Assembly (NCBI GenBank): GCA_023238725.1
Contig: CM041547.1
Span: forward strand, 15,949,644 to 16,013,643
DNA length: 64,000 nt
Direction of reading: 5' to 3'
DNA from: Scortum barcoo
Taxonomy: Eukaryota > Chordata > Actinopteri > Centrarchiformes > Terapontidae
The notes beneath the pieces are model-generated. The model was not told the origin of the DNA, ran no database searches, and saw only the letters and a program-made list of their open reading frames with translations. Position numbers and translations under genes: made by a program. Positions 46,437-57,633 of the stretch are shown here, piece after piece; the stretch's first letter is position 1; every line of letters starts with the position of its first letter.

Positions 46437-47274
46437 CTGGGGAAAAAACATTTCTTTAATAAATTTGGAATGACAATGTGAAAAATCAGACAAGAAAGAT
46501 TTCTCTTAGAGATTCCTTTTAATTAAGTAAGAGTAAAAGCAGTATACTTCTTTTCTCCTTTGCCTTTTGTGCTTACACAACTGGTACTGAGCAACACTGA
46601 CACCTGAGAAAAATTGGAGATGTAGAGATGTCCTGACCAAGATCCTTTAATATTGTAATACTGTCAAACTGATACTTCTATTTAATTAAATGTTGACTAA
46701 ATATTTAGCTCCATCAGGGAAATAACAGCTGTTGCCTGTAAAAATGATACATTATATTTCACAAGCCCTGAAGGCCCTTCTTACCATACACCATACAGCT
46801 GATTGAAATTATTGATATTATACTAAGGAAAGTTTAACTGCAAGAATATAACTTCTGGATTTTAGCAATCACCTCGAGAGAAGATAAGTTGTTAGGACTA
46901 AAGAAACATACAGCCAGAATGATGCTCCTTTTGCATCATAAATAATATTTGGCTGAGTACAGACACCCACTTGGAGACAACAGCCAAAGTTTATTTTGGC
47001 TTGCGATCAACACAGATTTTACATTACGCAGTGACAGCTGATATGACCTGCTGCTGCCAGCATTTGTCATTTGAACTGGAGAGATGCTGCTTCCTGAATG
47101 TTTTGTACACTGCACTGTTTGCAGTGAATTCAGGAGACCAGCTCTGCAACCCAGGCTGAGGTTGACAAAATTAATCCAATCCATTATCTACCAATCGGCT
47201 CAGGACACGTTTACTACTTTGTAAAACAACACATGATCATGATCAGCAAGTTAAAGTGATAATTTACAGCTCAC

Positions 47275-47592
47275 CAAAGACATCCTTTATAGTGCTTTTA
47301 AAAGGCATTTCAGACGACTCGTGTTCGACAACACACGAATATGCAGACTCCTTGTCCCCAGTTTTTGATATGTTTAGTCTGCTGTTCATTGAATAAGTGC
47401 TGCTCCCTGCGTATTTCCATACTGAACTGTTGGTGTAGTAAGTTGCATGGAGTTTCTGCCCATCTTCTTCCCAGTATACTTTGATGTTGGGTGGGAAAAA
47501 TCCAGAAACTAGGCAATCAAGTGTGAGGATGTCTGATGTAGACAGCTCAGAGGCAGTTGGCTCTACTATCTTCACTGTTGGTGTATACAGGT
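47275..47592 (-). CDS. ighd: C-delta 6 exon
   Basis: 318 bp, phase 1 at both ends. C-type Ig domain: DLYTPTVKIVEPTASEL, first Cys in LTLDCLVSGFFP, Trp in VYWEEDG, second Cys in AYSCVVEHES. N-glycosylation candidates NSS and NIS. The donor TTTG|gtgagc fits delta 7. Confidence 0.92.
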
Positions 47593-47808
47593 CTTGAGAA
47601 ACACAAAAAAGAAGACAAAGGTAAATAAGGGTTTATATTTATGTTATTTCAGTCTCATTATTTAGTGACATCTGGCACAAGAACAATTTTATTTTTTAAT
47701 GGTGAGTTTCAGATGCAGTATTTCCTTCTTAAAATGTTAATGTTAATGTTAAAATGTTGAACTCTGTCAAATCCAAATCAAATCCATGATTTTTATGGAT
47801 AATGCTAC

Positions 47809-48126
47809 CTTTGCTTTTGCTCATATGGACCTTGTAGACCTTGCTGGAACATCGATGCTGTGCCTCACAAGACACTTGTTTATATGCACGCCAATCCTCC
47901 GCTGACACATTGAGGAAGCTCCACAAAGTCTTTGTCCCATTCCTGTGACTCTCTACTTTCTCCGTATGGACATTGCGAGAATGGCTGTTCTCACCTACTT
48001 TCCAGGTGATAGATAAATCCTGAATAGAAGGGCTGACCAGAAGACAGGTGATGGTCACCTGTCCCTTGTTCTGAAGTTCTTCGAGTGGTGGGCCCTGGAC
48101 ATATACGGCAACTATCTGAGATGATG
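47809..48126 (-). CDS. ighd: C-delta 5 exon
   Basis: 318 bp with the acceptor at 48128-48127. An alternative acceptor nine bases upstream (exon start 48135) is also in phase and adds Val-Ser-Pro. Landmarks: VAVYVQGPPLEEL, Cys in VTITCLLVSP, Trp in SITWKVGEN, second Cys in QVSCEAQH, extra Cys in HRCSSKV, NVS glycosylation site. Confidence 0.9.
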
Positions 48127-48955
48127 CTGGGGAAACTGACAAAAAGAACATGATATTGAAAAGTCAGAAAATGCCACAGTAAATAATTAAAAACAAAAGC
48201 TGTGTCTTAAAAATACTTAATGGATTATTGAGAACCAGTGTGAATGTATGTTTTCTAGGTTTAATGCAGAAGGATTATGGATTATGTTTTAAATTTACCT
48301 GAGCAGTAGCTGATGTTCTTTTTGACCTTCTTATTCAGATGGTTTATGGTTTAAATGAGCATTATTTCATATTGTCAGTATTCATATTGATTCATATAGT
48401 TCTATAGTGTGAAAGAGTAACTTATAATAATAAAATCACTGACAACTATCATTCTGCTTATCTACAGAGCATTTTAGCATTTTAACATTATTTCTGTAGC
48501 AGCCTGTACAGCCTGCATATTTAGTGCATGGCTGAGAGTCAGCATCTGTGACCAACCCTGGTGTATGTCACCACTAGATGGCAGATAGACAATGTTAACA
48601 TGTGGCTGTGGGAGAGTCAAGCATCTAGCAAATAATCACATCATGTTGATAGTTTGAAGAGTTGGAAAAAGATCAGTGAATATTGGATTTACGTACACCA
48701 GGTGGCCAGAAACACATTTTCAAATTAATTCTAGTGTTGCTTTGTTTCTGTTTGATGATACATTCAGCCACTGTTTGCTCTCATGTTAGCCTAACAACAA
48801 TCAGATATCACAGCAGATATCAAGTGATTAAAATGCATTTTCCAAAATGCTGGCATGTTAACATTAATTGATAAAAGTTGATTTAAATCCAAAAAGAATG
48901 TTTTCTATGACAGACACATGGATGAATTGATATTCTCCTTATTTTTTTATTTCAC

Positions 48956-49240
48956 CTGAGCAGATGCTGATGTCCTTCTTGACTTTTTTGGCCAGAGAGG
49001 TGTCAGACACTTCACAAGAGAAGCCCTTCGCTGTTTTCCACTCTTGTTGAGGGATATGATTTTGACTGGTTACAGTCACAAGTCCATCTGCACCCATGCT
49101 GATGTCATTAGTTGATGGAGTCCTTTCCTCAGAGCCAGCAAACCATTTAATTTGAGGGTTGAAACCCCGTCCAGTACATGAAAGTCTCTGTGTTCCTGAC
49201 TCTTCACTGGGGGCCAGAAGGAGCTCCACTGATGGGTCCA
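48956..49240 (-). CDS. ighd: C-delta 4 exon
   Basis: 285 bp, phase 1. VDPSVELLLAPSEESGTQ, Cys in RLSCTGRGFNP, Trp in IKWFAGSE, second Cys in GFSCEVSD, terminal Cys in ISICS, a tail motif also found at the end of delta 1 (TSICQ). Confidence 0.92.
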
Positions 49241-49386
49241 CTAATTATCATGTCAACAGAAGAATAAATCAGAAGAATAAATCAGAAAAATAAATCAGTC
49301 ACGTCATGACTTTGTTTTGATACATAAAGAGTATAGACAATAAGATATCATCAGTTTTAAAGAAAAAAAGAAACAACAACTCTCAC

Positions 49387-49698
49387 CAAAAATATTGCTT
49401 ATTGGCTTTGACTTGTAGATGCTGATGAATCCTTGATTCACTTGGCAGGTGAATCTTGCGTTATTAATCCAATAAGTTGAAGGGACAGTGAGGCGCCTAC
49501 TGATTGAATGAGGGCCTGGGCTTCCAGGAAGATCAACATAGAACTTGTCAGAAATGTCTCTGTTGTTGGCCTGAAAGGTGATGTAGAGGTCACTGGAGGA
49601 GAGTTCTGTGACGTCACACTCCAGAACAGCACTGTCCCCCTTCAGCAATTCTAGGAGAGATCTCCTGATCACCACAGATGGAGTAGAAGGTGCAGAAG
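49387..49698 (-). CDS. ighd: C-delta 3 exon
   Basis: 312 bp, phase 1. TSAPSTPSVVIRRSLLEL, Cys in AVLECDVTEL, LYITFQANN (Phe in place of the core Trp), second Cys in RFTCQVNQG. Missing the Trp is a divergent feature of this domain type; the frame is intact. Confidence 0.9.
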
Positions 49699-49788
49699 CT
49701 GGATGATACAGAACAAAAACAAAGCAGAATGATTCATTTTACGTCCTCCACTTTCACAGTACACCTGAGGTTTATCTAATCCACTTAC

Positions 49789-50079
49789 TTGAAACCTGTA
49801 TGGTCTCCGTGGTGTATGGGAGGCAGGGATGTTCAGCTTTACATGTTACATATTTCACTTCTTTCCATTTTATTGTGGAAACCGTGAGAGTTGTTGTTGA
49901 ATGAGTTGCGTTTGTGACCTGGTTTCCTTGGTCACTGGATGGAAGTTCATCTATCAGCCAGGTTAACTTGGTGTCAAACTTACTGGGGACTGAACATGTT
50001 GCCTTCACCTGAGACTCTTCCATTACTGTCTTGAAGCTGGGAATCTCCATACGAATTGAAGGAGGGGTGGTTGCATGGG
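49789..50079 (-). CDS. ighd: C-delta 2 exon
   Basis: 291 bp, phase 1. THATTPPSIRMEIPS, Cys in VKATCSVPSKFD, Trp in LTWLIDEL, second Cys in YVTCKAEHPC, NAT glycosylation site. Donor TCAA|gtaagt. Confidence 0.92.
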
Positions 50080-50223
50080 CTGCAGGAAAAAAATGTGTTT
50101 GCCCATACATGTTAATGTAATTAAAACTTACTTCATGTATCACAACACATTATTGTTTTTTCCTTAAAATATTCTTGATCTGTCATCATATTGTGCAGTG
50201 AGACAGTAGCTGTACGTACTTAC

Positions 50224-50541
50224 TTTGGCAAATACTTGTTGTTTTTTTAAATTCCCTGCCGTTGTGAATGGACTTGCATGTGAAACTTGAGCCATCTGTC
50301 CACTGTTTCAGATTCGGCTCAATCTCACTGCTTAGACTGAAGGTTTTCCCCGCTTCATCCACACTCCTCAGCTTCCTATCGATTCTTGGAATGTTGATAT
50401 CTTGGTCGTTCTGTTGCCAATTCACACTCAGACTGTCTGGAAAGAAGCCACTTATGGTGCAGATGAGTCTGACTGGTGAGGCCCCGAAATCACCCTCCCA
50501 GACAGGGTATAAAGAGATGTTTGGAGAGACAATCCGCAGTT
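50224..50541 (-). CDS. ighd: C-delta 1 exon
   Basis: 318 bp. First IgD exon 3' of C-mu; its phase-1 acceptor lets C-mu 1 splice directly to it (teleost IgD normally starts with C-mu 1). ELRIVSPNISLYPVWEG, Cys in RLICTISGFFP, Trp in SVNWQQND, second Cys in SFTCKSIH, terminal TSICQ. The block delta 2-3-4, tandemly duplicated in some teleosts, is present once. Confidence 0.92.
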
Positions 50542-51308
50542 CTGAGACAGAGAAGAGATTATTTATATCACATTGAATGTGGGCATTTCTAAAATATGAG
50601 TGCATCTTCTTAGTTATACATACCTTCAGATTTTAGTTAAGTAATGAACCGTGCAGTCTCAATTCTGAGTGTAATATGTTTGTAAGTAGGCTAGATGGCA
50701 GAGTTACACTTTTACAGTGTCTGGTGGAGTCAGGAGGAGATACGGTTGGAAGTCTGTTGCACAGATGTGGCAGCATGACAGGGCAGAGTGATCAGAGCTA
50801 GCGGCAAGCAGAAGCACTGACTAACACCCAGGACCCAAAAAAGTAAAAAAATACAGAAGTGAAACAATGCCAAGAGCAACGGTGCATTGCAGACAGCAGG
50901 TGTGAGGTGTGGTTATGCCAGTAAGAGAAACAGAGCACATTTAAATATCTCATATCAGTTTACATATGTTATCTTAGAGCTTTTACATGGCTTCTCACGA
51001 CCTTGCTGAAGGTTTTAGTTCTCGAATGTATTAATAATGGACTCGAAAACTAACCGACTGTAAAATCTCCAAATTTACATTTTGAGTTGAACTTGGGCTG
51101 TTGATTCCAGGTGCTGGGGAGGCGATGAACACGACAACACATTACATGATAAATAATTACAAAATAAATAGATAAATGAATAAAATGTGAAGGAGGTAAT
51201 ATATTAAGCTGTTAAAGAAATGATGTAGCGACAGTATGAACAATTAAAAAAATGGAAGAGAGAATAAAGTAGGTGGAGCAACATTAAAGGTTTTTCTTCA
51301 CTGAAACA

Positions 51309-51314
51309 TTTATT
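51309..51314 (-). terminator. Candidate poly(A) signal of membrane IgM
   Basis: AATAAA on the minus strand about 140 bp past the mu membrane stop. Confidence 0.55.
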
Positions 51315-51452
51315 TTCAAAAAGACATACAGCTCTTGTAATTAAAATGAAAAAAAGGACAATTAAGATTACTTATATGATGACAATGAATTTATAAGAAA
51401 AGAATGTATGAAAAGTACTTTTTTTTTTTACAGAAAGGCCATCCTTGATTCA

Positions 51453-51459
51453 TTTAATC
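51453..51459 (-). CDS. ighm: IgM membrane exon 2 (terminal codons)
   Basis: After the acceptor ttttttccag the sequence is ATTAAATGA. With the phase-1 G from TM exon 1 it reads Asp-stop. The expected fish ending is Val-Lys-stop, which the following bases would give if the first A were absent. Either a one-base gain or a natural variant; the effect is only on the last two residues. Confidence 0.5.
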
Positions 51460-52432
51460 TGGAAAAAAAGACAAAAAATATTTTGTAATTAGTAATATTG
51501 ACCAAAACTATCAAATTCTTGCTACTTACATGTGTTGTGATATTACAAATGTATTATATCACCAATGTATACACAGTGCTGCATCATAAAATATCAAAAT
51601 ACACATGAATACCAAGTGCTGGCATTAATTCTTTGTAAGGATGCTCTTATTAATTTAAGTTAAAATGTCTACTACTGGAAGCTAAATATTTTGGATCTTT
51701 TTAAAGTGAGATCAAGTGAACGCATTGCGCCACGCATATATTTTTCTGATGACTTGTGAAATAAATGTATCAACCTATAGCACAAACAAAATGTTACAAC
51801 TGGCTTCTGCTGTAGTTTGCCGTCCTTATTCAATGCATTCATATGGTGTAATTAACTTGTAATGAAAAATGTTTTGGGATATAATTGAACTCATAACAAT
51901 AGCAACACCTTCAAAATATAAATTCAGTATAATAGTACTGAAATTTGAAATAGTCATTGTCAGTCTCCAAATGTTATGTTTTTAATATACCACTGAGTTG
52001 ATTCAATACATGTCTCTTTATGCTCTTAACAGGTGATTTTTTTTAAATGACTTCATAGTATTTCAGAGCATTAAGTTGATCAAAAGCTGCAGTTGCAGTG
52101 TCCTCCCCCTATTTATGTATACATCTTTTTGCCACAATTACTTAGGTGGGGATAGAGTGATAGCAATGTGGGTGAAGATCATTTTAGTTGTTGTTCAGAG
52201 TGGTAAATAAAATACTTACAACAGCAACAAGCTGTAGCCAGACACGTTATAATGCATAATGACATTTACTGAGGTAGTCATGATGTGATTACCTTACAAT
52301 GACTATTAGGTGTTGCTGATATGTTTCTATTGTGGCTACACCCTGCATGAACCTACTGTCATCCCACTCCTCATGTTTGAGTTGTCTTTTTCTGGTTGAT
52401 CTGTGCATAACTCTAACATAAAAACTCATTAC

Positions 52433-52567
52433 CTTGAAAAGCAGTGGTTCCAATGGTGAACAGCAGAGTGATGACAAAGAGAAGGATGAAGGTGATGGCT
52501 GTGCTTCCCATGTTATCGTCTTCTATCTCCTTCCACAGGGGATTAGTTATAATGAGGACCCCTTGAT
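52433..52567 (-). CDS. ighm: IgM membrane exon 1 (TM)
   Basis: 135 bp. Acceptor phase 1 (G plus AT gives Asp). Reads DQGVLIITNPLWKEIEDDN then the helix MGSTAITFILLFVITLLFTI and GTTAFQ, donor caag|gtaatg. In teleosts this exon is spliced to C-mu 3, skipping C-mu 4, and the C-mu 3 donor is phase 1 as required. Confidence 0.88.
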
Positions 52568-53105
52568 CTACAGTAGGGTAATATATATTATAACCTTACA
52601 CGTCAGAGTGGATTCACTAAATCAAACAGTCAGTCAGTCTATCGAAGTATGAAATAGACAATGACAAATAAAAAAACATTACAGGCGTATGTTACTTGTT
52701 ACTTATTAGATTGCTATGGGTGTAACATAAGGCCTAATAGAATTGCGTGCTCCTGCTAAAATGTTGATTATGCTGATTTCAGTGGTCCTACAATTATCCT
52801 GAATTGCTTTTGAAAGACCCTGTTATTGGTGTGGCATGCTTGACTTGGCTTGTGAATTAGTACATTCATCATTCTACTGAGACAGCAGTTCCTATAAGTT
52901 AGTGAGTTGGTTGTTGTAGTGAATATAACATGATGTTGAAAATGTTTTTTCTTGTTGCTTTTAAAACTCAAACATGCTGATATTTATGTCTAACTGATGT
53001 TGCACGAGGACAGCACAATGACAGTAAACCTACGCTAGACATATACTGGTTTAATAGAGACATGAACTGCATGCGACATACCTCAACAGATTTGCAGAGT
53101 GCTTT

Positions 53106-53111
53106 TTTATT
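53106..53111 (-). terminator. ighm: Poly(A) signal of secreted IgM
   Basis: AATAAA on the minus strand about 96 bp past the secretory stop at 53207. Confidence 0.7.
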
Positions 53112-53206
53112 TTGATTTTGCATTAAAAAGACAAACACAATGTCATATCACAAGCAACAAACATTAAACAACAAACAGCAGAAGACACAGAGACACAAAA
53201 TGACAT

Positions 53207-53655
53207 CTACTGGGCCTTGCACGTTTCAGGGATGTTCATGCTGAGGTTGACCAGGTTGGTATTTCCAAATGTTCTGTACCCGAAGGACCTGACAATAACT
53301 TTAGGTGTGTTAGTCAGAGACTTGTGGTGAACTACACAGCTATACACCATGTCCTTGTTTTTCCACTGCTCAGTGCTAAGCGTTAACTGGCCATAAGCAG
53401 AATAGACTCCATTTTCTTCTACAGGGTCTGTTGTATGGAAATTGTATGTTGAATCTGCTTCTGCATCATCGACAAGCCAAGACACCAAAACATCCTTAGG
53501 GTAGAAGTCTTTCACATAGCAAGTCAGGGTCACAGTGTCTGTTTTATTTTGTTCTACAGGAGGCAGCATAAACACTGAGGGACGCTGAATCGCTTGTCCT
53601 GCAGGCATGAGAGAAGAATTAGGCCTCCCACCCGCAATACTGAAGGAAATCTCTG
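53207..53655 (-). CDS. ighm: C-mu 4 exon with secretory tail
   Basis: Starts after tgtag with CA (phase 1, giving Ala). Reads AEISFSIAGGRPNSS, RPSVFMLPP, Cys in VTLTCYVKDFYPKDV, Trp in VSWLVDD, second Cys in VYSCVVHHKSL. The secretory tail NLVNLSMNIPETCKAQ has an N-glycosylation site and the penultimate-region Cys used for polymerisation, then a stop. Used only in secreted IgM. Confidence 0.95.
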
Positions 53656-53760
53656 CTACAAAATACACTTAGAAATAAACTGTTCATCACATGTTTGATG
53701 GCATGACAAGAGGAATTCAAAATAGGCTTTTAGTGCACAATTGTTGAATAGATTTCTTAC

Positions 53761-54076
53761 CGATATTCCTTTCGTAGAGTGTCTTCAGTGGTTCAATCCA
53801 TTCTGAATGTTCAACAATGCAGTTGAACTTTACCCCTTGGTTCCATTCGTCATATTCAATCTCAAGTGGAAGGCTGAAAGAGCCAACTCCCTTTGTGTCG
53901 TTTCTTGAAGCGCGAGCTACACCATTTCCATTCTGGTACTCCCAATAAATCCTGTTCAACATGTGGCTTGTTTACCTTGACTTCACAAACTATAACTGGT
54001 CTTTGCTTCAAAAACAGGTCCTCCATTTTGGGGCCTGTGATCTTTACGTCCACATCAGCTTCACGGCATCCATCAC
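53761..54076 (-). pseudogene. ighm: C-mu 3 exon with one extra nucleotide
   Basis: The acceptor (cttaacag) and the donor (ATCG|gtaag) are both phase 1, so length should be a multiple of three, but it is 316 bp. The first half reads CDGCREADVDVKITGPKMED, VIVCEVKVNKPHVE. From about 53962 the second half reads in another frame (RIYWEYQNGNG, GSFSLPLEIEYDEW, FNCIVEHSEWIEPLK). One surplus base near 53955-53970 explains it. As written, both membrane and secreted IgM are truncated. Confidence 0.9.
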
Positions 54077-54190
54077 CTGTTAAGGGAGGCAGTAATGAAC
54101 CATTATTGAACAGAAAGGGCTGCAAGACCATGATTATTTAAATTAAAGTAACAATACAATACTTAAAGAATAAGTGAAAGAAATACTCAC

Positions 54191-54532
54191 ATGGTCCTGG
54201 TTCAGTTGTTTTGGTCACAGATGAATTCACAAAATATTGACCATTTTCACCTTTCCCCTCAAATTCACATGTGACTTTTGTACCATCGGTCCACTCACGG
54301 GACGGGAATGCGAGAAAACTTGCTGCACTGTATATTTTAGTTCCATTCGCTGCAGTGCTTTCCATTAAAGGCATTGTGACGTACAAATTCTCGCTGATTT
54401 CCACATAATTTTTCAGCCATTTGATCTTAAAGTGATTTGGTGAAAAATCTTTGGCAAAGCAGGAGAAGGAAGCTTCGCTTTGTTCATCAGAGGGGGCCAA
54501 CACTTTCAGAGTTGGTGGCATATAAATATCCA
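54191..54532 (-). CDS. ighm: C-mu 2 exon
   Basis: 342 bp, phase 1. VDIYMPPTLKVLAPSDEQ, Cys in ASFSCFAKDFSPNHF, Trp in IKWLKNYVE, second Cys in KVTCEFEGKG, NGT and NSS glycosylation sites, a C-terminal Cys formed across the junction with C-mu 3. Frame intact. Confidence 0.95.
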
Positions 54533-54539
54533 CTGAAAA

Positions 54540-55289
54540 ACAAACATATACACATATATATGTATGCAGAAGCAGGGAGTAATTTATATGTATATATATG
54601 CAGAAGCAGAGGAGAACTATCTGCTACAATAATAATGTAATCTAAATTTACTATAGACAATATAACTGAATTTTCTGTACTACTTTGTTATGCAGCATGC
54701 ACACACATAATAACAGAGTGATCACGCTCCTCCAATTAACAAACAATTAACAGTGGAGCTTGTTACTAAAGCGTGCATAGAGAGTCTAAAAGAAAATAAG
54801 GTTATACAATTGAACAGTTAAGCTTTAATTCTTGCTTCTGCATATACATTGACTGCTGGGGCAAGCAAACTTGAAGGTTAATTATCAACATACAGTTTCC
54901 ATCCATCTGCATAACTTGGATTATACAGGTAGATGGAAAGAAGCCAAACACATCACAATAATCTGTTCAGAAAGGTGCAGAGGACATACAGAATATTAGT
55001 AAAGAATACAACAGACTGAGTCAGCAGCGAAATACAGATAAGAAAGCCTCAGCCTTCTCATTCCACCTCACTGTTTTGTCTTCCTGCTGGACCTCATAAT
55101 TACAGTTATAGGGTTGTATTTTATTCATTGCTTCGCTGTGATAATTTCTTTGAATTGACACGTGACAACATCAGCAACTTGGAATGATCTTAGATTTCAG
55201 GTGTGGTCAAGGTCTATCTCTAACAACACATCTCAGAAAAAAAACAACTTTTTTTAGACATATTACACCAATGACACTTTGACTATAAA

Positions 55290-55329
<40 letters not shown>

Positions 55330-55566
55330 TAATTTTTATTTTTAGTCTAATTATTTTGTCATTTTTACCTTCCTTTTGTTATTTTTTCAAAAAACACCTT
55401 GAGCTGCATTTTTTGCATGACTTGTGTGATATATATGGAATTATTGCTAAATTATTACTATATACCAAAAAGATTTTTTATTGTTTTGTTTGCGTGTGTT
55501 TGTGTAAACCTGCTTTCAAATCAACTACCAAAAAGGCATTTATATATTTCTTAGTATATGTCTTAC
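54540..55566. other. C-mu 1 to C-mu 2 intron
   Basis: Intron with a (TAA)n microsatellite at 55288-55327; nothing else recognised. Confidence 0.8.
55288..55327. repeat. (TAA)n microsatellite
   Basis: About 13 AAT/TAA triplets. Confidence 0.95.
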
Positions 55567-55863
55567 CTCGCCTTGAGAAATTACAGGTATCATTTCCCGC
55601 AGCATGTGTCACCGTACACTCGATTATCACCTCGTTCTCCAAGTCCTGTCTCCTCACTCGGATTTGACTGAATCCTGTATAAGTGTCGTCTTTCTGTACT
55701 GCAGGGTATTGAATGAAGTCCGGCAGGGCAGTCCCACTTTTGGTCCATGCGTAGGTCAGTGAGGGGGGTGTGAAGCCGGTGGCAAGACAGCCAAGAGTGA
55801 CCGTGTCTGCAGCCCCAGAACCACATTGCATCAGAGGAAACACAGTTGGTCCTCTTGAAGTGG
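55567..55863 (-). CDS. ighm: C-mu 1 exon
   Basis: 297 bp. The acceptor cttag then CC joins the G of a JH donor to give Ala. Reads ATSRGPTVFPLMQCGSG, where the Cys of PLMQC is the usual light-chain partner. First domain Cys in VTLGCLATGFTPPSL, Trp in YAWTKSG, second Cys in IIECTVTHAAGN. Phase-1 donor CGAG|gtaaga, compatible with C-mu 2 and with C-delta 1 for IgD. Frame intact and very typical of teleost mu. Confidence 0.96.
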
Positions 55864-55869
55864 CTAAGA

Positions 55870-56300
55870 AAGGAAAAACAAACACTTAATTCAAGTACCA
55901 AAATACAAACAGAAGTCACACACCAGACATTTTTCACCAAGCAGTAGCTGAAACAGAGAGAAGTCAGTTGAGTTGATTAGTAGTGTTACAAAGCACAGCA
56001 ATGAAGGCATTACCTTTTTATATGTAGACATATACAGTCCCGTCCATACACAGACCTTTATTTTTTCCTATTTCACTTATTTAGATGTTTGAGTTAACCT
56101 CCCTCAATAATACAATTTGTTGTTATATACATAAATAAGTCAATCACTTCAAATGCGCAACGTTGAAACAGAAGGAATGAAGCTGGTCGGTAAAGTCGGT
56201 AAACATCCATTAACTGAGTTCACGGCAGTTATATTCTGACAAAAATGTATTACTTCTGCTCAAAATCAGCATTTATGTAGGAGGTTAAAGAGTATTCTTA
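55870..56300. other. JH to C-mu intron, no feature seen
   Basis: About 440 bp of AT-rich intron; no octamer or switch-like repeats, as expected for a fish without class switching. Confidence 0.6.
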
Positions 56301-56357
56301 CCTGATGTAACAGTTACCATTGTGCCTTTTCCCCAGTAATCAAAAGCAGTGTAGTAG
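56301..56357 (-). CDS. JH6 segment
   Basis: Reads YYTAFDYWGKGTMVTVTS with the WGKG motif and donor TCAG|gtaaga. Heptamer 56358-56364 is consensus CACTGTG, but the nonamer position (56388-56396) matches poorly. Nearest to C-mu. Confidence 0.88.
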
Positions 56358-56684
56358 CACAGTGATGAATCTACTGAACTGTTAATACGAGAAGGCTAGA
56401 TGCCCTAACGTCGAGCACAAAAAGCCGACCATAACAATGAATTAATCAAACTTTGTTATAAATTCTACTTGAATTACCTAAATTACCTTACTTGTAAATA
56501 TTGACTGCTCAGTCCTACTGAGAATATCGCTGTTTTACTCTTTACAGTACCTGATGTATTAAAACATTTTACTATGAAGTGACACTTGAGATGCTGACAA
56601 ATTAAAGTCAAACTTAAACTTGACACTTTACAGTAATTTTACAGAAACATACCCTGCTGAAGATTTGAAATGGTAAAATCTTAC

Positions 56685-56738
56685 CTGATGAAACTGTTAC
56701 CATAGTGCCTTTTCCCCAGTAGTCGAAAGCCCAGTTGT
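56685..56738 (-). CDS. JH5 segment
   Basis: Reads NWAFDYWGKGTMVTVSS. 23-RSS: heptamer 56739-56745 (AACTGTG), spacer 23 bp, nonamer 56769-56777 (8/9). Confidence 0.93.
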
Positions 56739-57041
56739 CACAGTTAAAAGAGTCAATTCACACTTCTCACAAAAACTCATTACTGTAATATCCCATTATT
56801 TCACGTCATGCCAGTTTGGTTTTGGCGACAGATAAAATTGGAATAAAACGTACACCTGTGCATTGACTTATTTACCAAATTGAACTAAACTAATTGAAGT
56901 TTTAAACTTTTCATTTTTTCAGGCTACAAAACATCGTTGGCTATGTTATTAACAGTTGTGACCACATGAACATGATAATATATATTTTAACAATATAATA
57001 AGACATTTTATTTTCTAATCAGGAATATTAAAATTACATAC

Positions 57042-57092
57042 CTGAAGTGACGGTGACCATAGTTCCTTTCCCCCAGTAGTCAATACCATAGT
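57042..57092 (-). CDS. JH4 segment
   Basis: Reads DYGIDYWGKGTMVTVTS. 23-RSS: heptamer 57093-57099 (AACTGTG), exactly 23 bp, perfect nonamer 57123-57131. Confidence 0.94.
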
Positions 57093-57390
57093 CACAGTTC
57101 AACAAATTGTTAAGTTCTGCATACAAAAACCTGTTCCCAGAGGTCTACGATTGCCATGGTTGGTTATTTTATCACAATCTACCCTCTTACACATTTACCT
57201 TCAATTTTGCAAAAAAGGATTCAGAAAGTGTCTCCAAACATGATTTCCACCACCAATGTTTAAAGTGACTTTGCACACATTTAACATGTAGTATATTGGA
57301 AATGACTCCACAAGTACATTTTTCAAAAATACTAAAAATCGTTTTCAAATCAAAAATCTATACAGTAGCGAAAAATTAAGGTTGTCTTAC

Positions 57391-57441
57391 CAGATGTGAC
57401 TGTAACCATTGTGCTTTTTCCCCAGTAATCAAAAGCACCAT
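57391..57441 (-). CDS. JH3 segment (WGKS variant)
   Basis: Reads DGAFDYWGKSTMVTVTS: the second Gly of the W-G-x-G beta bulge is Ser. 23-RSS: heptamer 57442-57448 consensus, nonamer 57472-57480 (7/9). Open and spliceable, but the J bulge may be affected. Confidence 0.92.
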
Positions 57442-57582
57442 CACAGTGTAATAAGTCAACATGTCCAACATACAAAGACAAGTACATTAAAGACGCCGTT
57501 GATGCCACTGAGGTCTAAATATCCAAAATTAAACAGTAACCAACATATTATCAATATGAGCAGAAAATAAGTTTTTTTTTAC

Positions 57583-57633
57583 CTGATGTGACGGTCACCA
57601 TTGTGCCTTTTCCCCAGTAGTCAAAGTAGTAGT
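57583..57633 (-). CDS. JH2 segment
   Basis: Reads DYYFDYWGKGTMVTVTS, donor TCAG|gtaaaa. RSS: heptamer 57634-57640 (CATTGTG), nonamer 57664-57672 (6/9). Confidence 0.92.

Larger units (their letters stand above)
50640..52400. other. C-mu to C-delta intergenic/intronic region
   Basis: Holds the last mu membrane exon and its poly(A) site. The rest is AT-rich. CAGGTG E-boxes occur near 50890, 51107 and 52030. In catfish the IgH enhancer lies 3' of C-mu, so an enhancer here is conceivable, but I saw no octamer cluster. Confidence 0.4.
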
